Shown here in pieces: positions 42,991 to 51,603 of a stretch of DNA of 54,818 nucleotides (positions are counted from its first letter, which is position 1; every line of letters begins with the position of its first letter). The translations under genes were made by a program, and so were the position numbers. The notes beneath the pieces were generated by a model that saw nothing but the letters and a program-made list of their open reading frames with translations, made no database searches and was not told the DNA's origin. Source of the stretch: a virus; the IMG/VR virus record IMGVR_UViG_3300037833_000027, positions 1 through 54,818 of that record, one strand, 5' to 3'.

Positions 42991-43836
42991 ATGGCAGTAC
43001 ACCGTCAGTCAGCACTAGGAACCGCAGGCAGCACGAAGGACGAGAAGGGCGTGGTGGAGCGCACCGCCACGGAGTATTACCTCGTCACGTTCGGAAGCCC
43101 TTCCACGGCCGTGGCGGCATCCGCCGCCGTGGACGTGGCCACGCACCCCGATGACAGCGCCCTGAAGTTCAAGAGCAAGTCGGCCAAGATGGTTGACGAG
43201 AGCAACCGCCTTGAATGGCAGGTTCAAGTTGACTTCAGCAACAAGCGCCCCGAGGCCGAGCAGGAAGAGAACCCGCTCAACCGCCCCGCCGAATACTCGT
43301 GGTCGTTCGACCAGAGCAGCCAGCCGTATTTCATCGACGTGGAAGACAAGCCCGTGGTGAACACGTCGGGCGAGCCGTTCGAGGACTTGAAGGAACGGGA
43401 GATCAGCAACATCACGGGCAGCGTCAAGAAGAACGTGCCCGCCAGCTACAGCGCAGCCACGCTGGCGAACTACAAGCGGGCCATCAACAACGGCGCGTTC
43501 ACGTTCGACGGCGTGAGCATCGGTGACGGTCAGGCCCGGTTCGCGGGGGCGGACCTGTCCCCCGTGAAGAGCGAGAACGGCGTCAGCTACCGCGAGATCA
43601 GCGTCACGTTCAAATTCCGAGAGACATGGGACGATGAAGTAGAAGACCGGGGCTTCAACGAGTTGGGGGCGGGGAACAAGTTGAAGGAGATCGTCAAGGG
43701 CGTGCCGCCCACGAGGGTGGACAAGCCCTACCCGCTGGACGGGGCGGGCAAGGCAAAGCCGAACCCCACCGACGTGCCGCACAAGCTGACGTTCAAGCCC
43801 TACGACCGCTTGCCGTTCAACGTGTTCAACTTCTAA
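42991..43836 (+). CDS. Tail protein (distal tail-like)
   Basis: A 281-residue beta-rich protein after the tape measure gene. It has VVERTATEYYLVTFGSPST, SNRLEWQVQVDFSNKRPEAE, and PAEYSWSFDQSSQPYFIDVE. I do not recognise a named family. Position suggests a distal tail or baseplate-hub subunit. A strong GGGGGA ribosome site precedes it. It has no signal peptide. Confidence 0.75.
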   Translation: MAVHRQSALGTAGSTKDEKGVVERTATEYYLVTFGSPSTAVAASAAVDVATHPDDSALKFKSKSAKMVDESNRLEWQVQVDFSNKRPEAEQEENPLNRPAEYSWSFDQSSQPYFIDVEDKPVVNTSGEPFEDLKEREISNITGSVKKNVPASYSAATLANYKRAINNGAFTFDGVSIGDGQARFAGADLSPVKSENGVSYREISVTFKFRETWDDEVEDRGFNELGAGNKLKEIVKGVPPTRVDKPYPLDGAGKAKPNPTDVPHKLTFKPYDRLPFNVFNF

Positions 43837-43847
43837 GGGGCGGGGCG

Positions 43848-44834
43848 ATGCCGGAAAAGGTCTACGGGTTTGGTGCGGATGATGCGAAGCGCATCATCAA
43901 AGCCGCCAAGTTTATCGAGCAGCTTCCCACGAAGACGGGGGAGCGGGACAAGTTCCGCCTAGAGGAACCGCAGCGTGGGTTCTGGGCCATCATCGTTTGT
44001 TGTGGCCCCCGTGGCTGCCAGATCGACCCCGACTTCAAGGACAACCGCTACTGGTTCAAGCGGGCCTACGTCGCCAACAGCAACGGTTCCGACCCGGACG
44101 ACTTCAACGCGCAGGTGGACACCTCGAAAGAGAAGGTGTCCTACGTCATCGAACCCGCGACGTTGGACGGGAAGGCGAACCCCTACTACCTCCACCGGGC
44201 GGGCACGCACCACTTCGAGATGTGCAACTCGCACGAGTTGAAGCCCGGCGTCATCGTCTGGGTGAAGTGGGAGTACGACCGCAGCCCGAAAGCCAAGCCC
44301 CGCTACAGCATCTTTGCCGCCGACCGGTGGGCGGAATGTCTGGCCCCTTGTGACACGTCCAGTAGTTCCAGCGGATCGAGTTCCTCTAGCTCGTCGTCCT
44401 CGTCGAGCAGTTCGAGCAAGAGCCAGAGCGGAAGCTCTTCCAGTAGTTCGTCGGGCAGCGGTTCCAGCAGCAAGAGCAGCAAGAGCGGCAGCACCGTCAA
44501 CCCGAGTTCCAGCAGCAGCGGCAGCGGTTCGGGTAGCAGCAGCAAGAGCGGCAGCGGCAGCGGCAGCCAGCCGCCGCCTACGGGTTCATCGTCGGGCAGT
44601 GGGAGCGGAAGCCAGCCGAGTGGCGGCAGTGGCGGCAGTGGCGGCAGTGGCGGTTCCGGCGGAAGCGGTGGGAGTGGTGGTTCTGGCGGGAGCGGCGGCA
44701 GTGGCGGTTCCGGCGGCGGCAGTGGGTCCAGCGGGTGCAACTGCCCGTGGGAGTACAAGACCGTGGTGACCGGGGTGTCGTGCGTGAACGGCCAGATTCA
44801 GGTGACAACGGAAACGATCAAGGTTCTCACGTAA
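43848..44834 (+). CDS. Tail protein with long Ser/Gly-rich region
   Basis: A 328-residue protein. Residues 1-165 form a compact domain with Cys pairs (VCCGPRGCQ, then ECLAPC). Residues about 166-295 are almost only Ser and Gly, with serine runs grading into GSG repeats, then a short Cys-containing end (CNCPWEY). The repeat is a flexible stalk and a good O-glycosylation target. It overlaps the next similar gene by one base (TAATG). A glycosyltransferase follows two genes later. Confidence 0.8.
   Translation: MPEKVYGFGADDAKRIIKAAKFIEQLPTKTGERDKFRLEEPQRGFWAIIVCCGPRGCQIDPDFKDNRYWFKRAYVANSNGSDPDDFNAQVDTSKEKVSYVIEPATLDGKANPYYLHRAGTHHFEMCNSHELKPGVIVWVKWEYDRSPKAKPRYSIFAADRWAECLAPCDTSSSSSGSSSSSSSSSSSSSSKSQSGSSSSSSSGSGSSSKSSKSGSTVNPSSSSSGSGSGSSSKSGSGSGSQPPPTGSSSGSGSGSQPSGGSGGSGGSGGSGGSGGSGGSGGSGGSGGSGGGSGSSGCNCPWEYKTVVTGVSCVNGQIQVTTETIKVLT
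44621..44725 (+). repeat. GGCAGT-type microsatellite in the Ser/Gly stalk
   Basis: Tandem GGCGGCAGT and GGCGGTTCC-like units encode repeating Gly-Gly-Ser. Such repeats can change copy number by slippage, so stalk length may vary between isolates. They are coding repeats, not a CRISPR array. Confidence 0.8.
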
Positions 44835-46243
44835 TGCCCGATCCTGTCATCACCACCATCGGCCCATGCGGTTGCTGCGGTTCCAGCAGCAGCAGCAGCA
44901 GCAGCAGCAGTTCCCGCAGCACGTCGTCATCCAGCGGAAGCGGGATGCGTGAGGCGTGTTTCGCCAAGTTCACGTGTGACCACGTGTGTGCGAGCGGAGG
45001 CGGGACTTTCGGCCCCGTCACCCACGTCGTGACCCAGTGCGGCAACACGTTCGGCCTAGGTGAAGGCGTCTGGGTCTACACGGGGCAGACCGGCAGCACG
45101 TGCCACTACGCCTACGTGAAGCGGGGTGCGTTCTGCGATCAAGTCCCATCGTGCGGGGAGGACACGTTCTTTCAGCCCACCCCGCCCGCCCCGCCAGCGT
45201 CCGCGTTCTCGTGCCCGTGTGGCCCGAGTAGTAGCAGCAGCACGAGCAGGAGCGGCAGCGGTGGCAGCAGCGGGAGCGGCTCGGGCAGCGTGACTCAGCT
45301 TTACACGCTGACGCCGTGTGGTGGAGGAACGGTCGTCAAGACGACCGAAGACCTTGAGTCGGTCATCATCACGGGTTCCATCGTTCGCTGGCAGGGCAAG
45401 TGCTACACGGTGGGCGGGCCGGTGCCGAACGACGGTACGGGCATCGCGACCGCGACGGAATCCACCGTCTACTCGACTTGCACCGGTTGCCAATCCGTGG
45501 GCAGCGGCAGTGCGAGCACGAGCGTCAGCACGAGCGGTTCCAACGGATCATCCAACACGACGGGCAGTAGCGGCGGCAGCGGGTCGGGTGGATCGGCCAG
45601 CGGGTCGGGCGGCAGCAGCAGCGATGGCGAGCCGCAGCGCTCGTGCTGGACGAAGTGGTACTACTGGTGGAACTGCCGCACCCGCCAACTCAGCGGGCCG
45701 TTCGCCGACTTCACGGACTGCCGCAACGCGGACGGCAGCGACGTTTACACGGACTGGTTGAACGAGGGGGAGACCGTCTTCGGCAACGAGGTCACGTACA
45801 TCCAGTGCAAGTTCAGCAGGTTCGTGAGCCGTGACTACAACTGCGTCCCGGACCCGGACGGCGGCGGGCCGCAGCAGAGCAGTTGCAGCGGCATGGCAGC
45901 GGGCAGCCCCCCTACCGGCCAGCCCACGCAGGCACAACTAGACACGTGCGGTTGCCCGCCGCTCAGTTCTAGCAGCGTCAGCGTCAGCGTCAGCAGCAGC
46001 AAGACCGGCAGCGGCAGCACGACGGGTAGCGGCAGCGGCAGCCATAGCACCGGCGTGAGTAGCGGCAGTCGGGGGGAGGGTAGCACCAGCACCACCACAC
46101 CAAGTAACGGCAGTGGCAGCAGGCCCGGTAGTGGCAGCAGCAGTGGCAGCGGCAGCAGCAGTTCCGGGGCTGGCAGTGGCGGGCCACCGCTGCAAGCCGC
46201 CCGGCCGGGGAACGACTGCGGATGCAGCCGGGCCAAGAGATAA
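44834..46243 (+). CDS. Cys-rich tail protein with four Ser/Gly linkers
   Basis: A 469-residue protein that begins at the ATG overlapping the previous stop. Small Cys-rich domains (PCGCCG, CFAKFTCDHVCA, CSCWTKWYYWWNC-like text, CGCPPL) alternate with Ser/Gly-rich linkers, including a run of AGC serine codons near 44881. It ends CGCSRAKR. The modular beads-on-a-string layout suggests a fibre or tail tip exposed on the virion. No chaperone or known receptor-binding domain could be recognised. Confidence 0.78.
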   Translation: MPDPVITTIGPCGCCGSSSSSSSSSSSRSTSSSSGSGMREACFAKFTCDHVCASGGGTFGPVTHVVTQCGNTFGLGEGVWVYTGQTGSTCHYAYVKRGAFCDQVPSCGEDTFFQPTPPAPPASAFSCPCGPSSSSSTSRSGSGGSSGSGSGSVTQLYTLTPCGGGTVVKTTEDLESVIITGSIVRWQGKCYTVGGPVPNDGTGIATATESTVYSTCTGCQSVGSGSASTSVSTSGSNGSSNTTGSSGGSGSGGSASGSGGSSSDGEPQRSCWTKWYYWWNCRTRQLSGPFADFTDCRNADGSDVYTDWLNEGETVFGNEVTYIQCKFSRFVSRDYNCVPDPDGGGPQQSSCSGMAAGSPPTGQPTQAQLDTCGCPPLSSSSVSVSVSSSKTGSGSTTGSGSGSHSTGVSSGSRGEGSTSTTTPSNGSGSRPGSGSSSGSGSSSSGAGSGGPPLQAARPGNDCGCSRAKR

Positions 46244-46267
46244 CGAAGACGCAAAGGGGGCGGGGAA

Positions 46268-47641
46268 ATGCGACCGGAAGACGTTTCAGAAGTCCACATC
46301 ATCAACTTGAAGACGAGGCCAGACCGTTGGGTCAACCTCACGTCCGCAATCGACAAGTGCGGGTGGCCCTTCCCCCAGCCGCAGCGGTTCAGCGCCGTCA
46401 GCGGCGACAAGGTGGGCGTCCCCGGTGACTACGCCTACCAGTACGGGGGCCGCGACATAGGCGCACGCGGGTTCTACGAGGGCGGCGGCGCGTTCGGGTG
46501 CAAGCAGTCTCACGTTGCTATCTTGCAGGACTGCTTGATGCGGGACGTGCCGTCCGTGTTGATCCTAGAAGATGACGCGCTCATCGCCCCGGACTTCGGA
46601 CAGCAGGTTCGGCAGTTCCTAGCAGAAGTCCCCGACGACTGGGAAGGCATCATGCTTGGAGGGCAGCACCACGCCGACCCCTCGACCATCGGGCCGAACG
46701 TGGTGAAGGTGAACTACGCCCAGCGCACCCACGCCTACATCGCCCGTGGCGAGTACATGCGGGAGTTGTACCGCCGGTGGGTTCACGCCGGTGCCCACGT
46801 TGACTGGTTGATGGAGAACTGGCAGCACACGCAGCGGGTCTACGCCCCGGTGAAATGGCTCGTGGCGCAGGCGGCGGGGAAGAGCGACATCAACGGCCGC
46901 ACGAACCCCGCCCAGAGTTGGAACGACCCCACGGGCGAGGAACCGGTCATCCACTTGCGAGCGCCCCGACACGTGGCGGAAGAGTTGCGGTTGTGGGGAC
47001 TCCACTACGGGTTCGACCGCGACCCGGAGACGGGAATCGACAAGGGGCTGACGCACGTGATGGCCAGCGGGAACGCGGAGAAGAGCGCCCCGCTTCGCAA
47101 CTGGGTGGCGACGATCCAGCGGGAGGCCATCAGCACGCCGGGCACCGTGGCCACGGTCTGGCACCCCGAGGTGACGACAGAACTCGCACGGCGGGCCGTG
47201 CCCGCCATCGCCAAGGTCTACAACATCGACGCGGACAACATCGCCGACGCCGTGGCCCAGTTGCCCCCCGAGTTGAACCTCGTGCGAACCACCACGTTCG
47301 CCCACCGGTTCACCGTGCTGTTGCGGTCATCTAGGGCCGTGATGGAGCAGTTGCGCGGCCACGGGTTCCACACGGGCTACTGGCGAGGCGGGGACGGCAT
47401 CGACAACGGCTTGAGGGACGTGATGGACTTGCAGGGGCCACCACGGGCCGACGCCCTACGCCAGTGGTGCGCATCGCTCGCCAGAGAGGCCGAGACGATC
47501 CACGAGGGCGTGGTCACTGTGTGGCATCCAGAGGCCACCAGAGAAGAACTAGAGGCCGCTACGGGCCACGCCGTGTTGGAGATCGCCGCCACGAGTGCCG
47601 ACGAGGTGTTGAACGCCTTCCAGCGACAGGTGGCCGCGTAA
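46268..47641 (+). CDS. Glycosyltransferase family 25-like with duplicated C-terminal module
   Basis: A 457-residue enzyme. Residues 1-220 fit GT25 (LPS-type galactosyl/glucosyltransferases): VHIINLKTRPDRW at the start, GAFGCKQSHVAILQDCL, and the metal-binding VLILEDDALIAPDF. After residue 240 a module of about 75 residues occurs twice (from about 240 and 360), sharing G-x-D-x-GL-x-x-VM, LR-W-A-x-x-RE and VATVWHPE / VVTVWHPE. The module is unknown. The gene directly follows the serine-rich tail genes. Confidence 0.86.
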   Translation: MRPEDVSEVHIINLKTRPDRWVNLTSAIDKCGWPFPQPQRFSAVSGDKVGVPGDYAYQYGGRDIGARGFYEGGGAFGCKQSHVAILQDCLMRDVPSVLILEDDALIAPDFGQQVRQFLAEVPDDWEGIMLGGQHHADPSTIGPNVVKVNYAQRTHAYIARGEYMRELYRRWVHAGAHVDWLMENWQHTQRVYAPVKWLVAQAAGKSDINGRTNPAQSWNDPTGEEPVIHLRAPRHVAEELRLWGLHYGFDRDPETGIDKGLTHVMASGNAEKSAPLRNWVATIQREAISTPGTVATVWHPEVTTELARRAVPAIAKVYNIDADNIADAVAQLPPELNLVRTTTFAHRFTVLLRSSRAVMEQLRGHGFHTGYWRGGDGIDNGLRDVMDLQGPPRADALRQWCASLAREAETIHEGVVTVWHPEATREELEAATGHAVLEIAATSADEVLNAFQRQVAA

Positions 47642-47652
47642 CAGGGGGAGCA

Positions 47653-48972
47653 ATGCAGCGAACGGACATCATCAACGAGTTGATCGCACGCCGGGGGTTC
47701 ACGTCCTACCTCGAAATCGGCGTGAGGGACGTGGCAGCGAACTTTAACCACATCCGTGGCCAGAACAAGGTGGGCGTTGACCCGTCCCCCGACGTGTCCG
47801 AAGGCGTGACGCACCTAGTCACGTCCGACGTGTTCTTCGCCAACAACGTGCAGAAGTTCGACCTCGTGTTCATCGACGGGTTGCACACCGAGGAACAGGT
47901 GGGCCGCGACATCGACAACGCCTTGAAGGCCCTCAACCCCGGCGGCGTGATCGTCGTTCACGACGCCCTGCCGCCCACGGCGTGGCACCAGCGTGACCAC
48001 TACGACGGGCAGGACTGGACGGGGACAGGTTGGAAGGCCGTGGCCAAGGCGTTCGCCACGAGCCGCAGCCGGTGTTACGTGGTCGATGGCGACTGGGGGT
48101 GCGCCGTCATCGACACGGGCAGCCCCGTCGCCCACCGCTACGCGCCCGAGACGCCCCTCGACTACGACCGGGACTTCCCGAGCTTCCGGCAGACGTTCGC
48201 CGTGACGCCGGAACAGTTCACTGAGGGCCTGAGCACCGGCCCGCAGGCGAAGCCCAAGCGGGTGAGGATGTTCGTCTGGACGCCGGGGCACATCGCCATG
48301 AACCTGCACACGGAGATGGTCCGGGTTCAGAGCCTCGTGGCCCGCCGCCTACGCCGGGCGATGCCCGACGTGGAGTTCGTCCACGCGCTCGTGTGCGACC
48401 GGATCGACGAGCCGCAGGTGGAGGCCGTCAGGGAGATCGGGAAGGACTTCGACCAGTTCCACCACGGCATCCCGCCCGAGTACGGGCAGGCGTGGGGGAT
48501 TCGCAAGCCCACCCACTACGCCCTCGACCTTGCCAGAGCGGCCGGGTGTTCCCACATGCTCCGCGTCATTCAGGACACGTTCATCATGGACGTGGCCAAG
48601 TTCGCCGCCGACGTGGGCGAGGTGTTGAAGACGCCGGGCGACTGGTTGGGGGCCAACCGCCACGACTGGGAGACGGACGGGCACCGCAGCGTGTGCGAGG
48701 AAATGGGCATCCCGTTAAACACCAAGTTGCGTTACCCGAACGGGGCCGTGATGGTCGCCCCGTTGGCGACGTGGCAGCGGTTTTACGTGCCGATGCCCGC
48801 GAGGATCAACCACTACTGGGACGACATCATCATGGGCGAGTGGATGCTCCACGCGGGGGCCACGCTCGTGGACCTGCCGACGACGTGGGCGCACTTGCAC
48901 GACAGCCGCCCCGAGGTGAGCCGCAGCCACTACGAGGCCCACGCCGCCGAGCTTGCGACACACCCCACCTGA
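47653..48972 (+). CDS. SAM methyltransferase fused to a glycosyltransferase-like domain
   Basis: A 439-residue two-domain protein. Residues about 15-165 are a class I methyltransferase of the Methyltransf_24 kind: SYLEIGVRDVAANF (SAM site), VGVDPSP, FDLVFIDGLHTEEQVGRDI, and GGVIVVHDALPP. From about 198 a second domain starts (RVRMFVWTPGHIAMNLHTEM) with features of sugar transferases (HYWDDIIMGEWML, PTTWAHLHD). It probably methylates and adds sugars to the same target. It has GGGGGAG upstream and ends the structural operon. Confidence 0.78.
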   Translation: MQRTDIINELIARRGFTSYLEIGVRDVAANFNHIRGQNKVGVDPSPDVSEGVTHLVTSDVFFANNVQKFDLVFIDGLHTEEQVGRDIDNALKALNPGGVIVVHDALPPTAWHQRDHYDGQDWTGTGWKAVAKAFATSRSRCYVVDGDWGCAVIDTGSPVAHRYAPETPLDYDRDFPSFRQTFAVTPEQFTEGLSTGPQAKPKRVRMFVWTPGHIAMNLHTEMVRVQSLVARRLRRAMPDVEFVHALVCDRIDEPQVEAVREIGKDFDQFHHGIPPEYGQAWGIRKPTHYALDLARAAGCSHMLRVIQDTFIMDVAKFAADVGEVLKTPGDWLGANRHDWETDGHRSVCEEMGIPLNTKLRYPNGAVMVAPLATWQRFYVPMPARINHYWDDIIMGEWMLHAGATLVDLPTTWAHLHDSRPEVSRSHYEAHAAELATHPT

Positions 48973-49020
48973 GGCCCACCCTGTGGCGCTGTGCCTGAAC
49001 AGTCTGACGACGGCGTAGCG

Positions 49021-49032
49021 TGTTGGCCAACA
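49021..49032. repeat. 12-bp palindrome TGTTGGCCAACA
   Basis: A perfect palindrome in the 170-bp gap between the prophage module and the type III methylase gene. It lies about 110 bases upstream of that gene's start and could be an operator. No XRE gene is adjacent on the 5' side. Confidence 0.45.
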
Positions 49033-49142
49033 TGAAGTTACGCGAGTTGTGGACCGTCTGATCCCGTACGCCCGCTTTCTTGCGTACCCCATCGCCCCGG
49101 ATAGGATGGTCGGCTGTCATGCGGGGAGGCGTCGGAACAAAA

Positions 49143-51593
49143 ATGGCCAAGCTCAGCCGTCAGCAAATCGAGGAAATTAAAGCGCTTCTGGACGCCGGGC
49201 AGGAGCTTGGCGAAGAGCACCTAGACCTCCTGTTACCAGCCGAGCGACGGCGAGAATACGAGCTTGTATATGCGGGCAAGACCAGAGCCGAGGCCGTTCT
49301 CTCCGACACGTGGAGCGTCCCTCTTCAGCCCCTCAAGACGTTCGGCGTGCCCAAGGGGCAGGCCAGCCCCGAGTGGACAAACCGCCTGATCTTCGGGGAC
49401 AACCTTCAGGTTCTGAAGCGGCTGACGGACGACCCGGCCGTCGCTGGCCGGGTGAAGCTGGTCTACATCGACCCGCCCTTCGCGACCATGCAGGAGTTTC
49501 GGGGGAATGAGGAACAGAAGGCGTATCAAGACAAGATCGCCGGTTCGGCCTTTATCGAGTTCCTTCGGAAGCGGCTGATCCTGCTGCGTGAGCTTTTGCA
49601 CCCGAGCGGGGGCATTTACCTGCACTTGGACACCCGGAAGTCGCACTACCTAAAAGTCGTGATGGACGAGGTGTTCGGCGAGAACAACTTCCAGAACGAA
49701 ATCGTCTGGCGGAACACGAACACGCACAACAAGGCGCAGACCTTCGGTGAGATTCACCAGAACATCCTGTTCTACTCCAAATCTTCCGCCCTCGACTTCC
49801 ACAAGCTGAAAAGGCCACGGTTCAAGAAGTACGTCGAGCAACGGCACCGCTTTACCGATGACCGAGGGACTTACCGCTCATCCGACCTGACCGGCGAGGG
49901 CACCCGCACGGGCGACTCGGGCAGAAAGTGGCTCGGCTACGACCCCACGGCGGCGGGCAGACACTGGGCCATCCCTAGCTACGTGTATGACCTCATCGAC
50001 GAGGACATTTCTCATCTCCCTCTCTTGAAGAAGTTAGATTACCTGCTCGAACACGAACTCGTCATCCCGCCGTCGAAGCCCGGCGGTCAGCCGTCGATCA
50101 AGCGATACCGGAATGAAGATGATGGTTCCTTTGTGCAGGACATCTGGTCATATCAGCCGTACACGGAGGGCATCTACGCCAACAGTAAAGAGGCCATCGA
50201 CGAGGACGTGATTTACAGGGTGGGGCCGAAGGAGCATACCGGCTACCCCACCCAAAAGCCCGAGGGACTGTTGTCCCGGATCATCCGCTCTTGCACCACG
50301 GAGGGCGACCTCGTGCTCGACGCTTTTGGCGGATCGGGCACCACAGTGGCCGTGGCTGAAAAACTGGGCAGGCGGTGGATCGGGATCGACTGCGGCAAGC
50401 TCGCGATCTACAGCATCCAGAAGCGGCTGCTGAACCTGAGCACCGAGGTGGGCGGCAAGGGGAAGCCACTGCCGCCGCAGCCGTTCACGCTCTACAACGC
50501 CGGGCTGTACGACCTGCCGAGGATGCGGGATTTGCCTTGGGATGACTACCGCACCTTCGCCCTTCAACTCTTCCAAGTTCGTCACGAGCCGCACAAGCTA
50601 GGCGGCATCGCACTAGACGGGTTCAAAAGCACCGGGGACGTGCTCGTCTTCAACTTCCAGCAGAACGCCGGTGTTCAGCTTGACGAAGAGTACGTGCGGG
50701 AGTTGCACCGCCACCTAGGCGGACGCACGCGCGACGAGTTCTACATCATCGCCCCCGCCTCGCGCGTGACGTTCCTAGAGGACTACATCGACATCGACGA
50801 GACCCGGTACTACTTCCTGCGCATCCCGTACTCGATCATTGACGAACTACATGACCGCCCGTTCCGAGAGATTCGTCAGCCGATCAACGAAAAGGAAGTG
50901 AACGCCACCGTCGAGGCTGTCGGGTTCGACTTCATCCAGCCCCCGAGGCTGAAGGCCAGCTACGCCTACGAGAAGCCCGAACAGGAACTGTTCGGGGCTG
51001 CGACCATCCTCATCGAAGAGTTCCACAGCGAGGCGATGCTAAAGCGAGACCGGGAGTACGAAAACCGGGAGACGCTTTCGATGGTGATGGTGGACTACGA
51101 CTACAAGGGGAACGGCGAGGGCACGTTCGAATTGGACCTCGTGCTGTACCGGCACGAGATCGAAGAGGCGGGGTGGAAGGTGCGGTTGAACCCGAACAGC
51201 ATCGCCTCTCGGGTTATGATTATTTACATCGACATCTTCGGTAACGAACTCAGAGAGGTGAAGACACCGAACGACTTCGGCATCACGGAGTTGCCGAACG
51301 CGAAGGACGTAGACGCTGAGGGCACCGGGGACGTGGGCGAGCCTGTTGACGACGAGGACGATGACGACCGGGCAGGCGCGGGCGAGCCGGAGGCCTCAGG
51401 TCAGATGCGCCAGCGGAAGCCGAAGTCGAAGCCCACCAAAGCCGCAGCCAAGTCCGGCAACAACGGGAACGGATTGCACCGCAAGAAGCCAATCCGGCGA
51501 GCCAAGGTCAAACGGTCGCCGTTGCCGAAGCCGTCCAAGCAGAAGAAGGCGTTGACGAAGAGCGTATCGAGGAAGGCCACATCTCGAAGGTAG
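49143..51593 (+). CDS. mod: Type III restriction-modification methyltransferase (Mod)
   Basis: An 816-residue N6-adenine methylase that recognises the site for the complex. Catalytic motif IV is DPPF at 110-113 (YIDPPF) and the SAM motif DAFGGSGTTV is at about 394-403, the beta-class order of Mod proteins. Between them is the target-recognition region. The last 110 residues are unusual: an acidic run (DDEDDDD) then a Lys/Arg-rich tail. The ATG at 49143 follows GGGGAGG by 13 bases; an ATG at 49119 would add eight residues. The res gene follows after 10 bases. Confidence 0.92.
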   Translation: MAKLSRQQIEEIKALLDAGQELGEEHLDLLLPAERRREYELVYAGKTRAEAVLSDTWSVPLQPLKTFGVPKGQASPEWTNRLIFGDNLQVLKRLTDDPAVAGRVKLVYIDPPFATMQEFRGNEEQKAYQDKIAGSAFIEFLRKRLILLRELLHPSGGIYLHLDTRKSHYLKVVMDEVFGENNFQNEIVWRNTNTHNKAQTFGEIHQNILFYSKSSALDFHKLKRPRFKKYVEQRHRFTDDRGTYRSSDLTGEGTRTGDSGRKWLGYDPTAAGRHWAIPSYVYDLIDEDISHLPLLKKLDYLLEHELVIPPSKPGGQPSIKRYRNEDDGSFVQDIWSYQPYTEGIYANSKEAIDEDVIYRVGPKEHTGYPTQKPEGLLSRIIRSCTTEGDLVLDAFGGSGTTVAVAEKLGRRWIGIDCGKLAIYSIQKRLLNLSTEVGGKGKPLPPQPFTLYNAGLYDLPRMRDLPWDDYRTFALQLFQVRHEPHKLGGIALDGFKSTGDVLVFNFQQNAGVQLDEEYVRELHRHLGGRTRDEFYIIAPASRVTFLEDYIDIDETRYYFLRIPYSIIDELHDRPFREIRQPINEKEVNATVEAVGFDFIQPPRLKASYAYEKPEQELFGAATILIEEFHSEAMLKRDREYENRETLSMVMVDYDYKGNGEGTFELDLVLYRHEIEEAGWKVRLNPNSIASRVMIIYIDIFGNELREVKTPNDFGITELPNAKDVDAEGTGDVGEPVDDEDDDDRAGAGEPEASGQMRQRKPKSKPTKAAAKSGNNGNGLHRKKPIRRAKVKRSPLPKPSKQKKALTKSVSRKATSRR

Positions 51594-51603
51594 GGAGGGG
51601 ACC

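Noticed and set aside
44341-44725. Tandem repeats that could be taken for a CRISPR array
   Set aside because: The units are 6-9 bases, in frame, and encode Ser/Gly. There are no spacers and no cas genes.
49070-49110. Possible promoter TTGCGT ... TAGGAT before mod
   Set aside because: Poor match to consensus in both boxes; not distinct enough from background.
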